From Bacteroides cellulosilyticus (GTDB lineage: Bacteria; Bacteroidota; Bacteroidia; Bacteroidales; Bacteroidaceae): 64,000 nt of DNA. The stretch is taken from the NCBI RefSeq assembly GCF_020091405.1, contig NZ_CP081903.1:5146501-5210500 (forward strand). Reading direction: 5' to 3'. The notes under the pieces are model-generated. The model saw only the letters and a list, made by a program, of their open reading frames with translations. It was not told the DNA's origin and did no database searches. The translations under genes and the position numbers were made by a program. The first letter of the stretch is position 1, and the number at the start of each line of letters is the position of its first letter. Shown piece by piece: positions 1 through 10,000 of the stretch.

Positions 1-194
1 ACGCAGTGGTGGAACTGAAAAACCTTCGTTTCGGTGGTTTCCCCGCGTGGGCAGTATGGTTATTCATCCACTTAATGAGTATTGTCGGTGTAAAGAACCG
101 TCTGTTTATCTTCGTAGACTGGATGTGGAGTTACTTTACATACGATCCTTCTTTGAGGGTAATTATAAAACCTTTGCGCAGAGATAAACCATAA
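1..194 (+). CDS. C-terminal end of type II NADH dehydrogenase (NDH-2), partial
   Basis: The reading frame is open from the window edge (codons from base 3) and ends at 194, so only the last ~63 residues are present. The segment has an aromatic, hydrophobic stretch (FPAWAVWLFIHLM) followed by NRLFIFVDWMWSYFTYD, which matches the membrane-associating C-terminus of FAD-dependent NDH-2 NADH:quinone oxidoreductases as I know the family. These enzymes pass electrons from NADH to menaquinone at the inner membrane without pumping protons. The catalytic nucleotide-binding domains lie outside the window. A DoxX gene follows after 48 bases on the same strand, so the two are probably co-transcribed. Confidence 0.75.
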   Translation, partial: AVVELKNLRFGGFPAWAVWLFIHLMSIVGVKNRLFIFVDWMWSYFTYDPSLRVIIKPLRRDKP

Positions 195-242
195 TGCCTT
201 ATTTTTCGTTATATTAAATATAAATGTTTAAAACGAACGACT

Positions 243-677
243 ATGCTTTACAAATTTTTATTCCCGTCTAAACCGGATGGAGCAGCAACGTCTGCTATAT
301 TATTAATAGTGAGAATTATATTTGGTGTGTTATTAATGAATCACGGCATCGAAAAGTGGTCTAATTATCAAGAGTTATCCGCTGTATTTCCCGACCCGCT
401 GGGTGTGGGCAGTCCTCTTTCCCTGGGATTAGCCATATTCGGTGAATTGGCTTGTTCTATGGCATTTATCATTGGTTTCCTTTACCGTCTGGCAATGCTG
501 CCGATGATATTTACAATGGGAATGGCATTCTTTGTCATTCATGGAAACGATCCGTTTGCGGTCAAAGAACTGGCTTTCATATATCTGGTGGTATACGTAC
601 TGATGTATATTATCGGTCCCGGAAAGTTTGCCGTAGACCACTGGCTGGGTAAGGCTTTGACTCCCAAAAAGCCTTAA
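243..677 (+). CDS. DoxX family membrane protein
   Basis: 144 residues with four predicted membrane segments (roughly residues 17-35, 59-80, 83-101 and 110-128), the usual DoxX/DoxD topology. Typical DoxX sequence features are visible: an early R-x-x-F-G-x-L-x-x-x-H-G-x-x-K pattern (RIIFGVLLMNHGIEK) and a central glycine/glutamate helix (FGELACSMAFIIGFLYR). DoxX proteins are small inner-membrane proteins linked to quinone or thiol redox processes; the exact role here is unknown. It lies 48 bases behind a predicted NDH-2 gene, which fits a respiratory-membrane context. Confidence 0.85.
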   Translation: MLYKFLFPSKPDGAATSAILLIVRIIFGVLLMNHGIEKWSNYQELSAVFPDPLGVGSPLSLGLAIFGELACSMAFIIGFLYRLAMLPMIFTMGMAFFVIHGNDPFAVKELAFIYLVVYVLMYIIGPGKFAVDHWLGKALTPKKP

Positions 678-748
678 TTTTACCGGGGCTGTTTAACTGA
701 AAATTTGTTTTTGTCTCTTATTTAAGTGTATTTTTCACAAAAAGCACT

Positions 749-756
749 TATATTTG
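749..756 (+). promoter_or_regulatory. Bacteroides -7 element
   Basis: TATATTTG matches the Bacteroides -7 consensus TAnnTTTG. Transcription would start near 761, giving a leader of about 55 bases before the ATG at 817. It also argues against an upstream start in the same frame, which would overlap the promoter. Confidence 0.6.
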
Positions 757-816
757 CCCGAAGAAAAAGAGCAAAGAGTTAAATCAATAAACTCAGTAAA
801 ACAAAAGAAAGTAATT

Positions 817-1371
817 ATGAAAAAGAGTAATTTGAATTTGGCTGCAACCGTGATGATTTGTGGCGCATTTCTTTTCAGTTCTTGTATCGGTTCTTTCGGC
901 CTGCACAGTAAATTGGTGAATTGGAACCAAAGTATCGGTACAAAGTTTGTTAATGAGCTTGTTTATCTGGCTTGCAACATTATCCCCGTATATCCTGTTT
1001 GCTATCTGGCAGATGCGTTGGTAATCAACTCCATTGAATTTTGGAGCGGTTCCAATCCGATGGCTAACGTGGGTGATGTGAAGAAAGTGAAAGGTGAAAA
1101 CGGAAACTATCTCGTAAAAACATTGGAGAACGGTTACTCTATCACAAAAGAAGGTGAAACCACTGCTATGGAGCTGGTTTACGACAAAGAATTGAACACT
1201 TGGAATGTGGTTGCAGAAGGTGTTAGCACTGAATTGCTGCAAATGAACGGTGACGGTACTGCACAGATGTATCTGCCGAATGGTGAAGCAATGAATGTGA
1301 CATTGGATGCACAAGGCGTAGCAGCTGCTCGTCAGGCAACGATGATCAACACTTATTACGCTGCACGCTAA
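817..1371 (+). CDS. DUF3332 family lipoprotein
   Basis: 184 residues. I chose the ATG at 817 because it opens a good lipoprotein signal (MKKSNLNLAATVMICGAFLF then SSC) and sits downstream of the promoter at 749; the frame stays open further upstream but without a plausible start. The body (GSFGLHSKLVNWNQSIG... and EFWSGSNPM...) resembles DUF3332, a Bacteroides family of unknown function that carries a short hydrophobic stretch around residues 50-70 (VYLACNIIPVYPVCYLADALVI). The C-terminal half is soluble and rich in short beta-prone segments. Monocistronic; it converges with tamL across a strong terminator. Confidence 0.8.
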   Translation: MKKSNLNLAATVMICGAFLFSSCIGSFGLHSKLVNWNQSIGTKFVNELVYLACNIIPVYPVCYLADALVINSIEFWSGSNPMANVGDVKKVKGENGNYLVKTLENGYSITKEGETTAMELVYDKELNTWNVVAEGVSTELLQMNGDGTAQMYLPNGEAMNVTLDAQGVAAARQATMINTYYAAR

Positions 1372-1393
1372 TTAAGAAAAAAGCTTGAATATG

Positions 1394-1427
1394 CGGGCGG
1401 ATGAGCAATCATTCGCCCGTTGCTTTT
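1394..1427 (+). terminator. Rho-independent terminator with GCAA tetraloop
   Basis: Arms 1394-1404 and 1409-1419 pair over 11 bases (one G-T) around a four-base GCAA loop, followed by TTGCTTTTT. It lies between the convergent DUF3332 and tamL genes. Confidence 0.75.
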
Positions 1428-1446
1428 TATACCCCTCCCGATTTTT

Positions 1447-3750
1447 TTAGAATGGGTAACCTACTGCAAAATGGAAAGCAAAGTCACGTCCGAAGTCAGG
1501 ACGCAGAATGGGATAACGATCCTTTCCCTTTTCAGGGTTAATAGCCTTCATACCACCATCAAAGCGAAGTACAAAGAAATCCAGATCCAGACGTAATCCC
1601 ACACCGTAAGCTACGGCTATTTGCTTATAAAACTGGTCGAACTTGAATTTACCCCCCGGCTGATCCTGATATTCGCGAATCGTCCAAATATTTCCCGCAT
1701 CTACAAACAAAGCACCTCTGAACTTCCAGAATAAACGTGTGCGGTATTCTATACTGGCATCCAGCTTGATGTCACCCGATTGGTTCATGAAGTTACCTTT
1801 TTCATCGGAGAAAGTACCGGGACCGAGACTACGTACCGACCATCCGCGTACACTGTTTGCTCCACCCGAAAAATAACGTTTCTCGAAAGGAATCATCCGT
1901 GCGTTTCCGTAAGGAATGGCAATACCTCCCCCAATATGAAATGCAATGGAGTTACGGTTATCGATGACGATATTTTTGGCAAAGTCCAGGTCGCCCTTTA
2001 TATATTGTGCATACGGAATATTCAAGATAGTGTATTCATCCTGATCATTTTTCTTTAAATTGCTCATTTTAGAAAGCACATACAAGAGATTTCCCGCAGA
2101 CTCAAAGTTGAAACGTATACTATAAGAATTACCAATCACTGCATTGTTCATCAATGCTTGTCCTGCGCTGTTATAGATATAGCTGTACCCGGTACGGACA
2201 ATCAAACGGTCTTTATAGTTATACTCCAGCAGATAGTTCTTCTCATCGTTCAGGAAATTGTTTTTAAACTCGGGTTCTATCCACGGCATATACAAATAGT
2301 TGATGTCCAGCAAGTCTATACGATGCTGCGAACGCTGTCGCTGCAAACCCCATTTATAACTCCATGAACCGGATGCAACGATGCGTGTAAACTCGGGACG
2401 CATCTGATAATTATATTGCAGCCCGAATTCCGTGGTTGCCCTTATCCTCCGCTTGAAGTCATTGGATATGAACGGAAACATGAAGCGGGGAAAGTTTATA
2501 CTGGTTTCCACACCAAGTTCCGTATAGTTGTCATTCTTATACCCTAAACCGGAAACAGCTTCGTAAGCTCCGCGAAGCTTAACCAGGAAAGTTTCGGAAC
2601 CTCTGAATACATTGCGATTCTGAAAAGATACAGATGCCGCGGCACCCAAATCACCCGCAGAGTTCGTTCCCTCCAGTTCGAAAGATACAGACTGATGTTT
2701 GTTCTTCGTCAGCATAACATAGGCATTCAGCTTTGCGCTATCACTTACCTGTGTTTCGAAGAAACGTACATTGGTATATTTCAATACCGGCAGACGTCCG
2801 AAGTTGGAGTAAGTGCGCTGCACATCCTGTTCGTTGTAAAGATCTCCCGGAGTTATCCGCAGATTATCAGTCAATACTTTAGGACGCAGGTACAATTTAT
2901 CCTTATAATATATGGGAAATCCTTTATAGTGTATCGAATCATTGATTTCCACACTACTGAGAGCTGAAGATTGCAGGACGTCATAGTCCGCAATGAAATT
3001 CACTTTATTAATCGTATACTGTGGATGATCCTGCAATTCAGCACCGGAATGCTGTCTATATCGTGCCAGATGCAAGGTCAGATCCACCTGATAAGTGCCA
3101 CGTACCGTATCTGCCGTATAAGAAATATAATCTTTGTTGAATTTATAATAACCGTTGCGAAGCAGGTTGCCCGTGATCCGTTGACGTTCACTGTCCAGTA
3201 TGTTGGCATTGAAGTACATACCTTCGGATAAATAGGTCGATGCAGAATCTTTCTGCATATATTCCCGGATTTTTTCATCCTGAACATCATATTTCAGGCT
3301 ACGGACAATATACGGCTCTCCGGTGTTTACTTTATAAGCCAGTTTTACCTTTTTCTTCTTGATTTTGGGAATGTACTCTACGGTAGCACCCATGTACCCC
3401 ATATTCTGAACGGCTTTCGTCATTTCCTCCCGTGAACGTTCAGTTTCTTCCTTACTATAGATAACAGGGGCATCTCCCAGCCTGCGTAAAGCCCGGTTCA
3501 CCCAACGGGTAGAATCACGTCCCGACCAGTTGTAAACATACAACTGGGTTTTAATCAGACTAAACCATTTGGAGTTCGGATTTTGCCGCACATATATGGA
3601 CAAATTAGAAGGCTTCACATTTTTATTATCAGTATGTATGCGCACTTCATCCAGCAAGTATGAACCATCCGGCACATATTTGGTGGTCGAGCAGGAAGCT
3701 AATGTAAGTATGGCAGCAGTAAGTAGTGCGTAGTGGAAGCCTTTCTTCAT
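1447..3750 (-). CDS. tamL: TamL-like Omp85 outer-membrane assembly lipoprotein (BamA/TamA family)
   Basis: 767 residues. An N-terminal lipoprotein signal ends in LAS-C20, the hallmark that separates Bacteroidetes TamL from the non-lipidated TamA. Residues ~20-330 form the POTRA-containing periplasmic part; the rest is a beta-rich Omp85 barrel with the conserved VRGW motif (VRGWSVRSLGPG, around residue 633) that inserts into the barrel lumen, and a C-terminal beta-signal ending in phenylalanine (AVGYPF). The family helps insert or assemble outer-membrane proteins, usually with TamB; no tamB gene is adjacent here. Length fits the family (about 750-800). Divergent from the RNA methyltransferase gene. 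Confidence 0.88.
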   Translation of the reverse strand: MKKGFHYALLTAAILTLASCSTTKYVPDGSYLLDEVRIHTDNKNVKPSNLSIYVRQNPNSKWFSLIKTQLYVYNWSGRDSTRWVNRALRRLGDAPVIYSKEETERSREEMTKAVQNMGYMGATVEYIPKIKKKKVKLAYKVNTGEPYIVRSLKYDVQDEKIREYMQKDSASTYLSEGMYFNANILDSERQRITGNLLRNGYYKFNKDYISYTADTVRGTYQVDLTLHLARYRQHSGAELQDHPQYTINKVNFIADYDVLQSSALSSVEINDSIHYKGFPIYYKDKLYLRPKVLTDNLRITPGDLYNEQDVQRTYSNFGRLPVLKYTNVRFFETQVSDSAKLNAYVMLTKNKHQSVSFELEGTNSAGDLGAAASVSFQNRNVFRGSETFLVKLRGAYEAVSGLGYKNDNYTELGVETSINFPRFMFPFISNDFKRRIRATTEFGLQYNYQMRPEFTRIVASGSWSYKWGLQRQRSQHRIDLLDINYLYMPWIEPEFKNNFLNDEKNYLLEYNYKDRLIVRTGYSYIYNSAGQALMNNAVIGNSYSIRFNFESAGNLLYVLSKMSNLKKNDQDEYTILNIPYAQYIKGDLDFAKNIVIDNRNSIAFHIGGGIAIPYGNARMIPFEKRYFSGGANSVRGWSVRSLGPGTFSDEKGNFMNQSGDIKLDASIEYRTRLFWKFRGALFVDAGNIWTIREYQDQPGGKFKFDQFYKQIAVAYGVGLRLDLDFFVLRFDGGMKAINPEKGKDRYPILRPDFGRDFAFHFAVGYPF

Positions 3751-3866
3751 ACCAGAATTAATAAATTGCGCATAATTGACTACAAATATAAATCTATTTT
3801 TTCTTTTCCGAAATAAAAAACCGGATGAAGTGTGTTCCGTTTTTTGATTATATAGAAATAATCACG

Positions 3867-3874
3867 TACTTTTG
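3867..3874 (+). promoter_or_regulatory. Bacteroides -7 element for the RNA methyltransferase
   Basis: TACTTTTG fits TAnnTTTG and lies 22 bases before the ATG at 3896; a TTTTTG stretch about 20 bases further upstream may serve as the -33 element. Confidence 0.6.
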
Positions 3875-3895
3875 CCAAACGATAACATTTAAGCT

Positions 3896-4657
3896 ATGGC
3901 ACTGAGCAAAAACCGCATCAAATATATCCACTCGTTGGAGCTGAAGAAGAATCGTAAAACAGAAAAAGTCTTTCTGGCAGAGGGGCCTAAACTGGTAGGC
4001 GATTTGTTAGGACATTTTCCCTGCCGCTTTCTGGCGGCTACGCCCGAATGGTTATCGCAACATCCCAAACTTCCGGTAGAAGATGTTTCGGAAGTGTCCG
4101 ATGAAGACCTTTCCCGTGCCAGCTTATTGAAAACTCCCCAGCAAGTACTTGCCGTATTCGAGCAGCCGGAATATGAAACGGATGCTTCCGTCATCAGCCA
4201 TTCGCTTTGTCTGGCGCTGGACGACGTACAAGATCCGGGAAATCTGGGCACTATCATTCGCCTGGCAGACTGGTTTGGAATAGAGCATATCTTCTGTTCC
4301 CCGAATACCGTAGATGTATATAATCCAAAGACGGTTCAAGCCACCATGGGAGGCATTGCCCGTGTGAAACTGCACTATACTCCCCTGCCCGACCTCATTC
4401 AAAGCCTGAAGGATATACCTGTTTACGGCACTTTCCTCGATGGAGAAAATATGTACACACAGAAATTATCATCCAACGGATTGATTGTGATGGGTAATGA
4501 AGGCAACGGAATCGGGAAAGAAGTGGAGCAACTCATTAACCGCAAACTTTATATTCCCAATTATCCCGCAGAGAGGGAAACGTCCGAGTCACTGAATGTG
4601 GCAATTGCTACCGCAGTGGTCTGTGCCGAGTTCCGCCGGCAGGCTGCATCGTTGTAA
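3896..4657 (+). CDS. TrmH/SpoU family RNA 2'-O-methyltransferase
   Basis: 253 residues. The C-terminal half holds the three SPOUT motifs: motif 1 around DPGNLGTIIRLADWFG, motif 2 IVMGNEGNGIG and motif 3 LNVAIATAVV, which together make the trefoil knot binding S-adenosylmethionine. The N-terminal ~95 residues (KNRIKYIHSLELKKNRK...) resemble the SpoU substrate-binding domain. Members methylate the ribose 2'-OH in rRNA (as RlmB) or tRNA; the target here cannot be told. Its 3' end overlaps the convergent gene at 4608-4955 by 50 bases. Confidence 0.9.
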   Translation: MALSKNRIKYIHSLELKKNRKTEKVFLAEGPKLVGDLLGHFPCRFLAATPEWLSQHPKLPVEDVSEVSDEDLSRASLLKTPQQVLAVFEQPEYETDASVISHSLCLALDDVQDPGNLGTIIRLADWFGIEHIFCSPNTVDVYNPKTVQATMGGIARVKLHYTPLPDLIQSLKDIPVYGTFLDGENMYTQKLSSNGLIVMGNEGNGIGKEVEQLINRKLYIPNYPAERETSESLNVAIATAVVCAEFRRQAASL

Positions 4658-4955
4658 AATCGAAAGGATAAAATAGATAAGCACTTATTCCGGAAGGAAA
4701 CGTTTCTTGGCAGAAAACTTCCGGAAGTTCCTCTAATACTTCATTTGATTTCTGAAATATACCGGAGTACCCTTTGGAAATATCTTCTTTATTATCCAAT
4801 AAAGCAATGACTCCGGGAAACCATTCCACTCCTTCAATCTCTTCTGTCAAAGGAAAGACGGACACGACTCGTCCTTCTTCCACCCCTACCACATATTGTT
4901 TGAGATAACCATATCCGGGCAGAAAAATAAAATGTGAAGCGAATCGTTTGATCAT
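4608..4955 (-). CDS. Hypothetical protein at the end of the ileS-lspA operon
   Basis: 115 residues, not recognised beyond a resemblance to small conserved Bacteroides proteins found next to lspA. It starts in a TGATG stop-start overlap with the DUF4296 gene, which supports translation coupling and a real gene. The sequence is soluble, without a signal peptide, and contains VGVEEGRVVSVFPLTEE and a tryptophan-containing FPGVIALLDN stretch. The last ~17 codons overlap the 3' end of the opposing RNA methyltransferase gene. The very C-terminus (GGTRHRPLR) looks like read-through into the opposite gene, so the ancestral stop may have been further upstream. Confidence 0.6.
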   Translation of the reverse strand: MIKRFASHFIFLPGYGYLKQYVVGVEEGRVVSVFPLTEEIEGVEWFPGVIALLDNKEDISKGYSGIFQKSNEVLEELPEVFCQETFPSGISAYLFYPFDFTTMQPAGGTRHRPLR

Positions 4956-5941
4956 CAGAGCTTATCTTTACGGATTTGAAGGCGTTCCGGCTTGTCCGCC
5001 TTCTTCAGTGTGGGTTCTGAAGACGGACGAGGACGGGCAGCATCACGCCTGCGCGGATTGTCGTTTATCTTCTCTTCCACAGGTTTGAGTTCCTCTTTCT
5101 TGAGTTCCTGAGGTTCTATTTTCTCTGTCTTAACAGAATCTTCCTGAATAGAATCATTCTTAGCAAACGACAGTGTATCCGTAGCATGATAACGCATCAG
5201 CGAAATGCGGTCGGTCAGTAATGTGCGGGTAGCTTGTGCTGCGGGATAATAGATATATCCACGTATCTCACGGATTTCTCCCAGCGTATCGGCAAAGAGG
5301 GAAACTGTTTCCATACCCGATTTGTATACTTTCTGAATATCGCTGATGATGCTGTCCTTATAGACAATCTGCATAGCCATGACAGGAGCATATAGGGAAT
5401 CAGGCGCACCGTTATGGAAGCGGAAACGTACGTTCCATCGCAAAGTATCGCGGTCTTTAAAGTTAGTATCTGAGGGTAAGACGAAAGTTATCTTGTTGTC
5501 CATCGGCATACCTGTCAGCTGATAGATACGTTGCCATGCCCATACATCAATACTATCACCCGGAAGACTTTCCTTCGGCTTATTGTCACGTATAGCGATT
5601 AAATTATTGACAACATCCCGTTCCGCTTTCAGCCTTGCGTTTACTTTCTCATAGATCTTGGTGAGTACTTCCGGATTACGCGTGAACCAAACCATTGAGG
5701 AATCAAATTCGGCTTGCGTAATTCCGTGCTTTTTAAACACCGATTCAATGTACAACACCCTTTTATAGCCATCGGTATAAGGGACTTCTTCCCCCATAGC
5801 CTTTGCTATATGGTAGTCATAAAGCACATTTTCCATCTTAGCATCCGATAGAACCACCTTCGGTCTTTTCACCTGACAGGCTGTCAAACAAGATGCTAAC
5901 AGGAATATGCTAAACCATTGAATTCGACGCAGACCTTTCAT
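4955..5941 (-). CDS. DUF4296 domain lipoprotein
   Basis: 328 residues with a lipoprotein signal (CLTA-C22). Residues ~30-115 match DUF4296: VLYDYHIAKAMG, YIESVFKKHGITQAEFDSSM and WFTRNPEVLTKIYEKV are typical. The middle is beta-rich and the last ~70 residues are a charged, proline-rich tail, probably disordered. Function unknown; the domain is almost confined to Bacteroidetes, where it is often beside lspA. Its start overlaps the lspA stop (ATGA), and its stop overlaps the next gene's start (TGATG), so it is translated as part of the ileS-dksA-lspA operon. Confidence 0.85.
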   Translation of the reverse strand: MKGLRRIQWFSIFLLASCLTACQVKRPKVVLSDAKMENVLYDYHIAKAMGEEVPYTDGYKRVLYIESVFKKHGITQAEFDSSMVWFTRNPEVLTKIYEKVNARLKAERDVVNNLIAIRDNKPKESLPGDSIDVWAWQRIYQLTGMPMDNKITFVLPSDTNFKDRDTLRWNVRFRFHNGAPDSLYAPVMAMQIVYKDSIISDIQKVYKSGMETVSLFADTLGEIREIRGYIYYPAAQATRTLLTDRISLMRYHATDTLSFAKNDSIQEDSVKTEKIEPQELKKEELKPVEEKINDNPRRRDAARPRPSSEPTLKKADKPERLQIRKDKL

Positions 5942-6612
5942 GATTTCTTTATTGCATGATAAGAGTCATTCAAATATTTGCTGTAAAATAATAACAGGGC
6001 AATAATACCACAACTGATAGCGGCATCGGCAAGATTAAATATCGGGCTGAAGAATATGAAATGATCCCCACCTACCAACGGCATCCATTGAGGCCAGTTC
6101 GTATCAATGATAGGGAAATAGAACATATCCACCACCTTTCCGTAGAACAAAGGAGCATATCCTCCGCCTTCCGGCAGGAATGAAGCTATCTGCGAATGCG
6201 TACTCTCATTGAACAACACACCGTAGAATACACTATCGATGATGTTACCCAACGCTCCCGTAAGAATCAGAGATACGCATACGATATAGCCTGTCTTCAA
6301 GCCCTGCTTGATTATTCTCGTTAAATACCACCCTATCGCTCCTACGGCAACAATACGGAACAAGGTAAGGAATAACTTACCGAATATCTCCATACCGAAC
6401 GCCATACCGTTATTCTCGGTAAAGTAAATATAAAACCATGTAGGCGGTTCTGTATCTACCATGCCCAGCTTCTCATAAAGCCATTTTATGGCGTTTTCGC
6501 TCTGATGCCAATACATGTGAGTCTTGACATAGATCTTGATTATCTGGTCAGCAATTAATACCGAGAAAATAACGAGCAGCGCAATGCGACCTTTCGTGAG
6601 GTATTTGTTCAT
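5938..6612 (-). CDS. lspA: Lipoprotein signal peptidase (prolipoprotein peptidase II)
   Basis: 224 residues with four membrane helices. The catalytic aspartates are visible: D126 in GALGNIIDSVFYG and D196 in FNLADAAIS; a further conserved segment is VVDMFYFP near residue 162. LspA cleaves the signal peptide of diacylglyceryl-modified prolipoproteins at the inner membrane. The protein is about 60 residues longer than the E. coli enzyme, mainly from an insert before the first catalytic region (SENAIKWLYEKLGMVDTEPP) and a glycine-rich loop around 145-160; both are common in Bacteroidetes. The start lies two bases after the stop of the DksA-like gene. Confidence 0.95.
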   Translation of the reverse strand: MNKYLTKGRIALLVIFSVLIADQIIKIYVKTHMYWHQSENAIKWLYEKLGMVDTEPPTWFYIYFTENNGMAFGMEIFGKLFLTLFRIVAVGAIGWYLTRIIKQGLKTGYIVCVSLILTGALGNIIDSVFYGVLFNESTHSQIASFLPEGGGYAPLFYGKVVDMFYFPIIDTNWPQWMPLVGGDHFIFFSPIFNLADAAISCGIIALLLFYSKYLNDSYHAIKKS

Positions 6613-6614
6613 CC

Positions 6615-6995
6615 TTACTTCTTACCGTTATTTTTGGCCTCAATGCTCAGTGTAGCATGGGGCACAGCGCGCAAACGTTCGGCAGGAATCAACTTACCTG
6701 TTTCACGGCAAATACCATACGTTTTATTCTCAATGCGTACCAGTGCGGCTTGCAAACCCTGGATAAACTTCAACTGACGTTGAGCCAGGCGTGTCGTTTC
6801 TTCTTTGGACAAGGTGTTGGCACCTTCTTCCAAAACTTTGTACGTAGGAGACGTATCGTCGGTATCATTACCATCGGCTCCGGTTAAACTGGCTTTCAGC
6901 AATTCGTAATCGCGTTGTGCCAATTCTAACTTCTCATTAATAATGGCGCGGAATTCTTCCAATTCAGCATCCGAGTATCTTGTTTTTTCTGCCAT
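6615..6995 (-). CDS. TraR/DksA family protein with degenerate zinc-finger
   Basis: 126 residues: an N-terminal helical part (residues 5-85, probably a coiled coil), then the DksA-type finger region YGICRETGKLIPAERLRAVPHATLSIEAK. The framework of the C4 finger is intact, but only the first of the four canonical cysteines remains (others are T, S and A), so it should not hold zinc in the usual way. DksA-type proteins bind the RNA polymerase secondary channel and act with ppGpp. It sits between ileS (28 bases upstream) and lspA (2 bases downstream), a typical Bacteroidetes order. Confidence 0.85.
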   Translation of the reverse strand: MAEKTRYSDAELEEFRAIINEKLELAQRDYELLKASLTGADGNDTDDTSPTYKVLEEGANTLSKEETTRLAQRQLKFIQGLQAALVRIENKTYGICRETGKLIPAERLRAVPHATLSIEAKNNGKK

Positions 6996-7023
6996 AACTT
7001 TACGTGTTAAATCGTTAGTATTA

Positions 7024-10000
7024 TTATTCTTTTACAACGCTTACGTACAGGGAGAAATCGTCAAAGTTAAGTTCCGTGCCGTTTTCCACCTCATCGGTCA
7101 GCGTCAGTGAGGTTCCTAAAACCTGGTTACAAATATAGTCTTTATATTCGTTTACCGCATCATCTGTTTGCTGATTTTTTGATAATGTAATCTTTATTTT
7201 GTCCGTTATCTCCAAACCGCTTGACTTGCGGATATTCTGAATACGGTTAACCAGCTCACGGGCAACGCCTTCCTGGCGAAGTTCTTCTGTAACGGTTACA
7301 TCCAGGGCAACAGTCAGCTTTCCTTCGTTGGCAACCAGCCATCCCGGAATGTCTTCACTGAAGATTTCTACGTCAGCGGCTTCCACAACCACATCCGCAC
7401 CATCCAGTTGCAAAGTATAAGAACCGTTCTTTTCCAGTTCGGCGATAGCTTCCTGTGACATTTCTGCTACAGCGGCAGCTACGGCTTTCATCTGTTTGCC
7501 GAATTTCGGTCCCATCTTCTTGAAGTCACATTTCACTTTCTTCACCAACACACCGGCGGCACCGTCTACGAACTTGATATCCTTCACGTTCACTTCGCTC
7601 ATGATAAGAGCTTTTACTGCTTCGATGTGGGCACGTTGTTCCTCGTCTACTACCGGTATCATGATACATTGCAGCGGCTGGCGTACTTTGATGTTCACCT
7701 TGCGGCGCAAAGCCAATACCATAGAAGTTACGTCCTGTGCCATTTGCATACGGGCTTCCAGTTCTCTGTCTATCATTTCCTCGTTATATTCGGGGAATTT
7801 AGCCAAGTGTACGGATACCACGTTGTCGCGTCCTGTTGCGGTAACCAAGTCCATATAGAGCTTGTCGGCATAGAACGGAGCGATGGGCGACATCAGTTTG
7901 GCAACGGTTTCCAGACAAGTGTACAGAGTCTGGTATGCAGATAACTTATCCTGCGTAAATTCACCACCCCAGAAACGTTTACGGTTCAGACGAACGTACC
8001 AGTTGGAGAGGTTGTCGTTTACGAAGTCGGATATCAGACGTCCGGCCTTTGTCGGCTCGTATTCGCTGTAGCAAGTATCCACTTCTTTCACCAGTGTATT
8101 CAGTACAGAGAGTATCCAACGGTCGATTTCAGGACGTTCAGCCATCGGCACGTCAGCTTCCTTGTATTCAAATCCGTCCACATTGGCGTAGAGGGAGAAG
8201 AAAGAATATGTATTATATAAGGTACCGAAGAATTTACGACGAACTTCCTCGATGCCGTCTACGTCGAATTTCAGGTTATCCCACGGAGAAGAGTTGGTGA
8301 TCATATACCAGCGCAAGGGGTCGGATCCGTATTTCTCGATAGTCGAAAAGGGATCTACGCCATTGCCCAGACGTTTGGACATCTTGTTACCATTCTTGTC
8401 AAGTACCAATCCGTTAGAGATAACAGCCTTGTAAGAGATGGTATCGAATACCATTGAAGCGATTGCATGGAGTGTAAAGAACCAACCGCGAGTCTGATCC
8501 ACACCTTCGGCGATAAAGTCGGCAGGGTAAACCTGATGGCTATCCAGCAGTTCTTTGTTCTCGAACGGATAGTGGATTTGTGCATACGGCATGGCTCCGG
8601 AATCGAACCATACGTCTATCAGGTCCGCTTCACGCTTCATGGGCTTGCCGTCTTTGGATACGAGGATGATGTCATCCACATATGGACGGTGCAAGTCTAT
8701 CTTATCATAATTTTCTCCATTGTACTCTCCGGGTACGAAACCTTTATCCTTATAAGGATTGGACTTCATGAATCCGGCAGCTACGGATTTCTCTATTTCA
8801 TTATAAAGCTCTTCAACCGAACCGATGCAGATTTCCTCGCTGTTGTCTTCCGTGCGCCAGATAGGCAGCGGAGTACCCCAGTAACGTGAACGGCTCAAGT
8901 TCCAGTCATTCAGATTTTCCAGCCACTTGCCAAAACGTCCCGTACCGGTGCTTTCCGGTTTCCAGTTGATCGTCTTATTCAGCTCAATCATGCGGTCTTT
9001 GCAAGCGGTAGAGCGGATGAACCAGCTATCCAACGGATAATACAATACCGGTTTGTCCGTACGCCAGCAGTGCGGATAATTGTGCACATGCTTCTCTATC
9101 TTGAACGCTTGGTTATTGGCTTTCATCATCATGCAGAGACTTACGTCCAGACTTTCGTCCTGATCTGTCAGATTCGGATCGTAATCGTTCTTCACGAAAC
9201 GGCCTGCATATTCCTTATATAAATCTACGTTTACGCGCTCTTTCACGAAGTTCTCGTCCAGTTCGTCCAATTTATAGAACTTACCGGTCAGGTCCACCAT
9301 CGGGCGGAGTTCGCCTTTTTTATTGATGAGTTGCAACGGCGGAACACCGGCAGCTTTTGCTACCTGGGCATCGTCCGCACCGAATGTCGGAGCGATATGT
9401 ACGATACCTGTACCGTCTTCCGTAGTCACATAGTCACCTAAGATTACGCGGAATGCACCTTCACCCGGATTCACCCAAGGTATCAGTTGTTCATATTCCA
9501 TACCTACAAGTTCCGGACCTTTATATTCTCCTATAACTTTGAACGGTATCAGTTTGTCTCCCGGTTTGTAATCTTCCAGAGCAATGTCTTCCGCTTTCTT
9601 ATTGAAATGCGTGTAGAGCAAAGCTTTGGCAAGTACAACGGTGATTTTCTCTCCGGTGTATCCGTTGTAGCTTTGTACGGCTACATAGTCTATCTTCGGG
9701 CCTACGCAAAGCGCAGTATTCGAAGGTAATGTCCACGGAGTGGTGGTCCATGCAATGAAATACGGAGTTCCCCACTCTGCCATTTCCGGCTTCGGGTTCT
9801 TCATCTTAAACTGTGCCACGCAGGTCACATCCTTCACGTCGCGGTAGCAACCGGGCTGGTTCAATTCGTGTGAGCTCAGTCCTGTTCCGGCAGCGGGAGA
9901 ATACGGCTGTATGGTGTATCCTTTATAAAGATACCCTTTTGTATAGAGTTGCTTCAACAGCCACCACAATGTTTCGATGTAGCGGTTGTCGTAGGTGATA

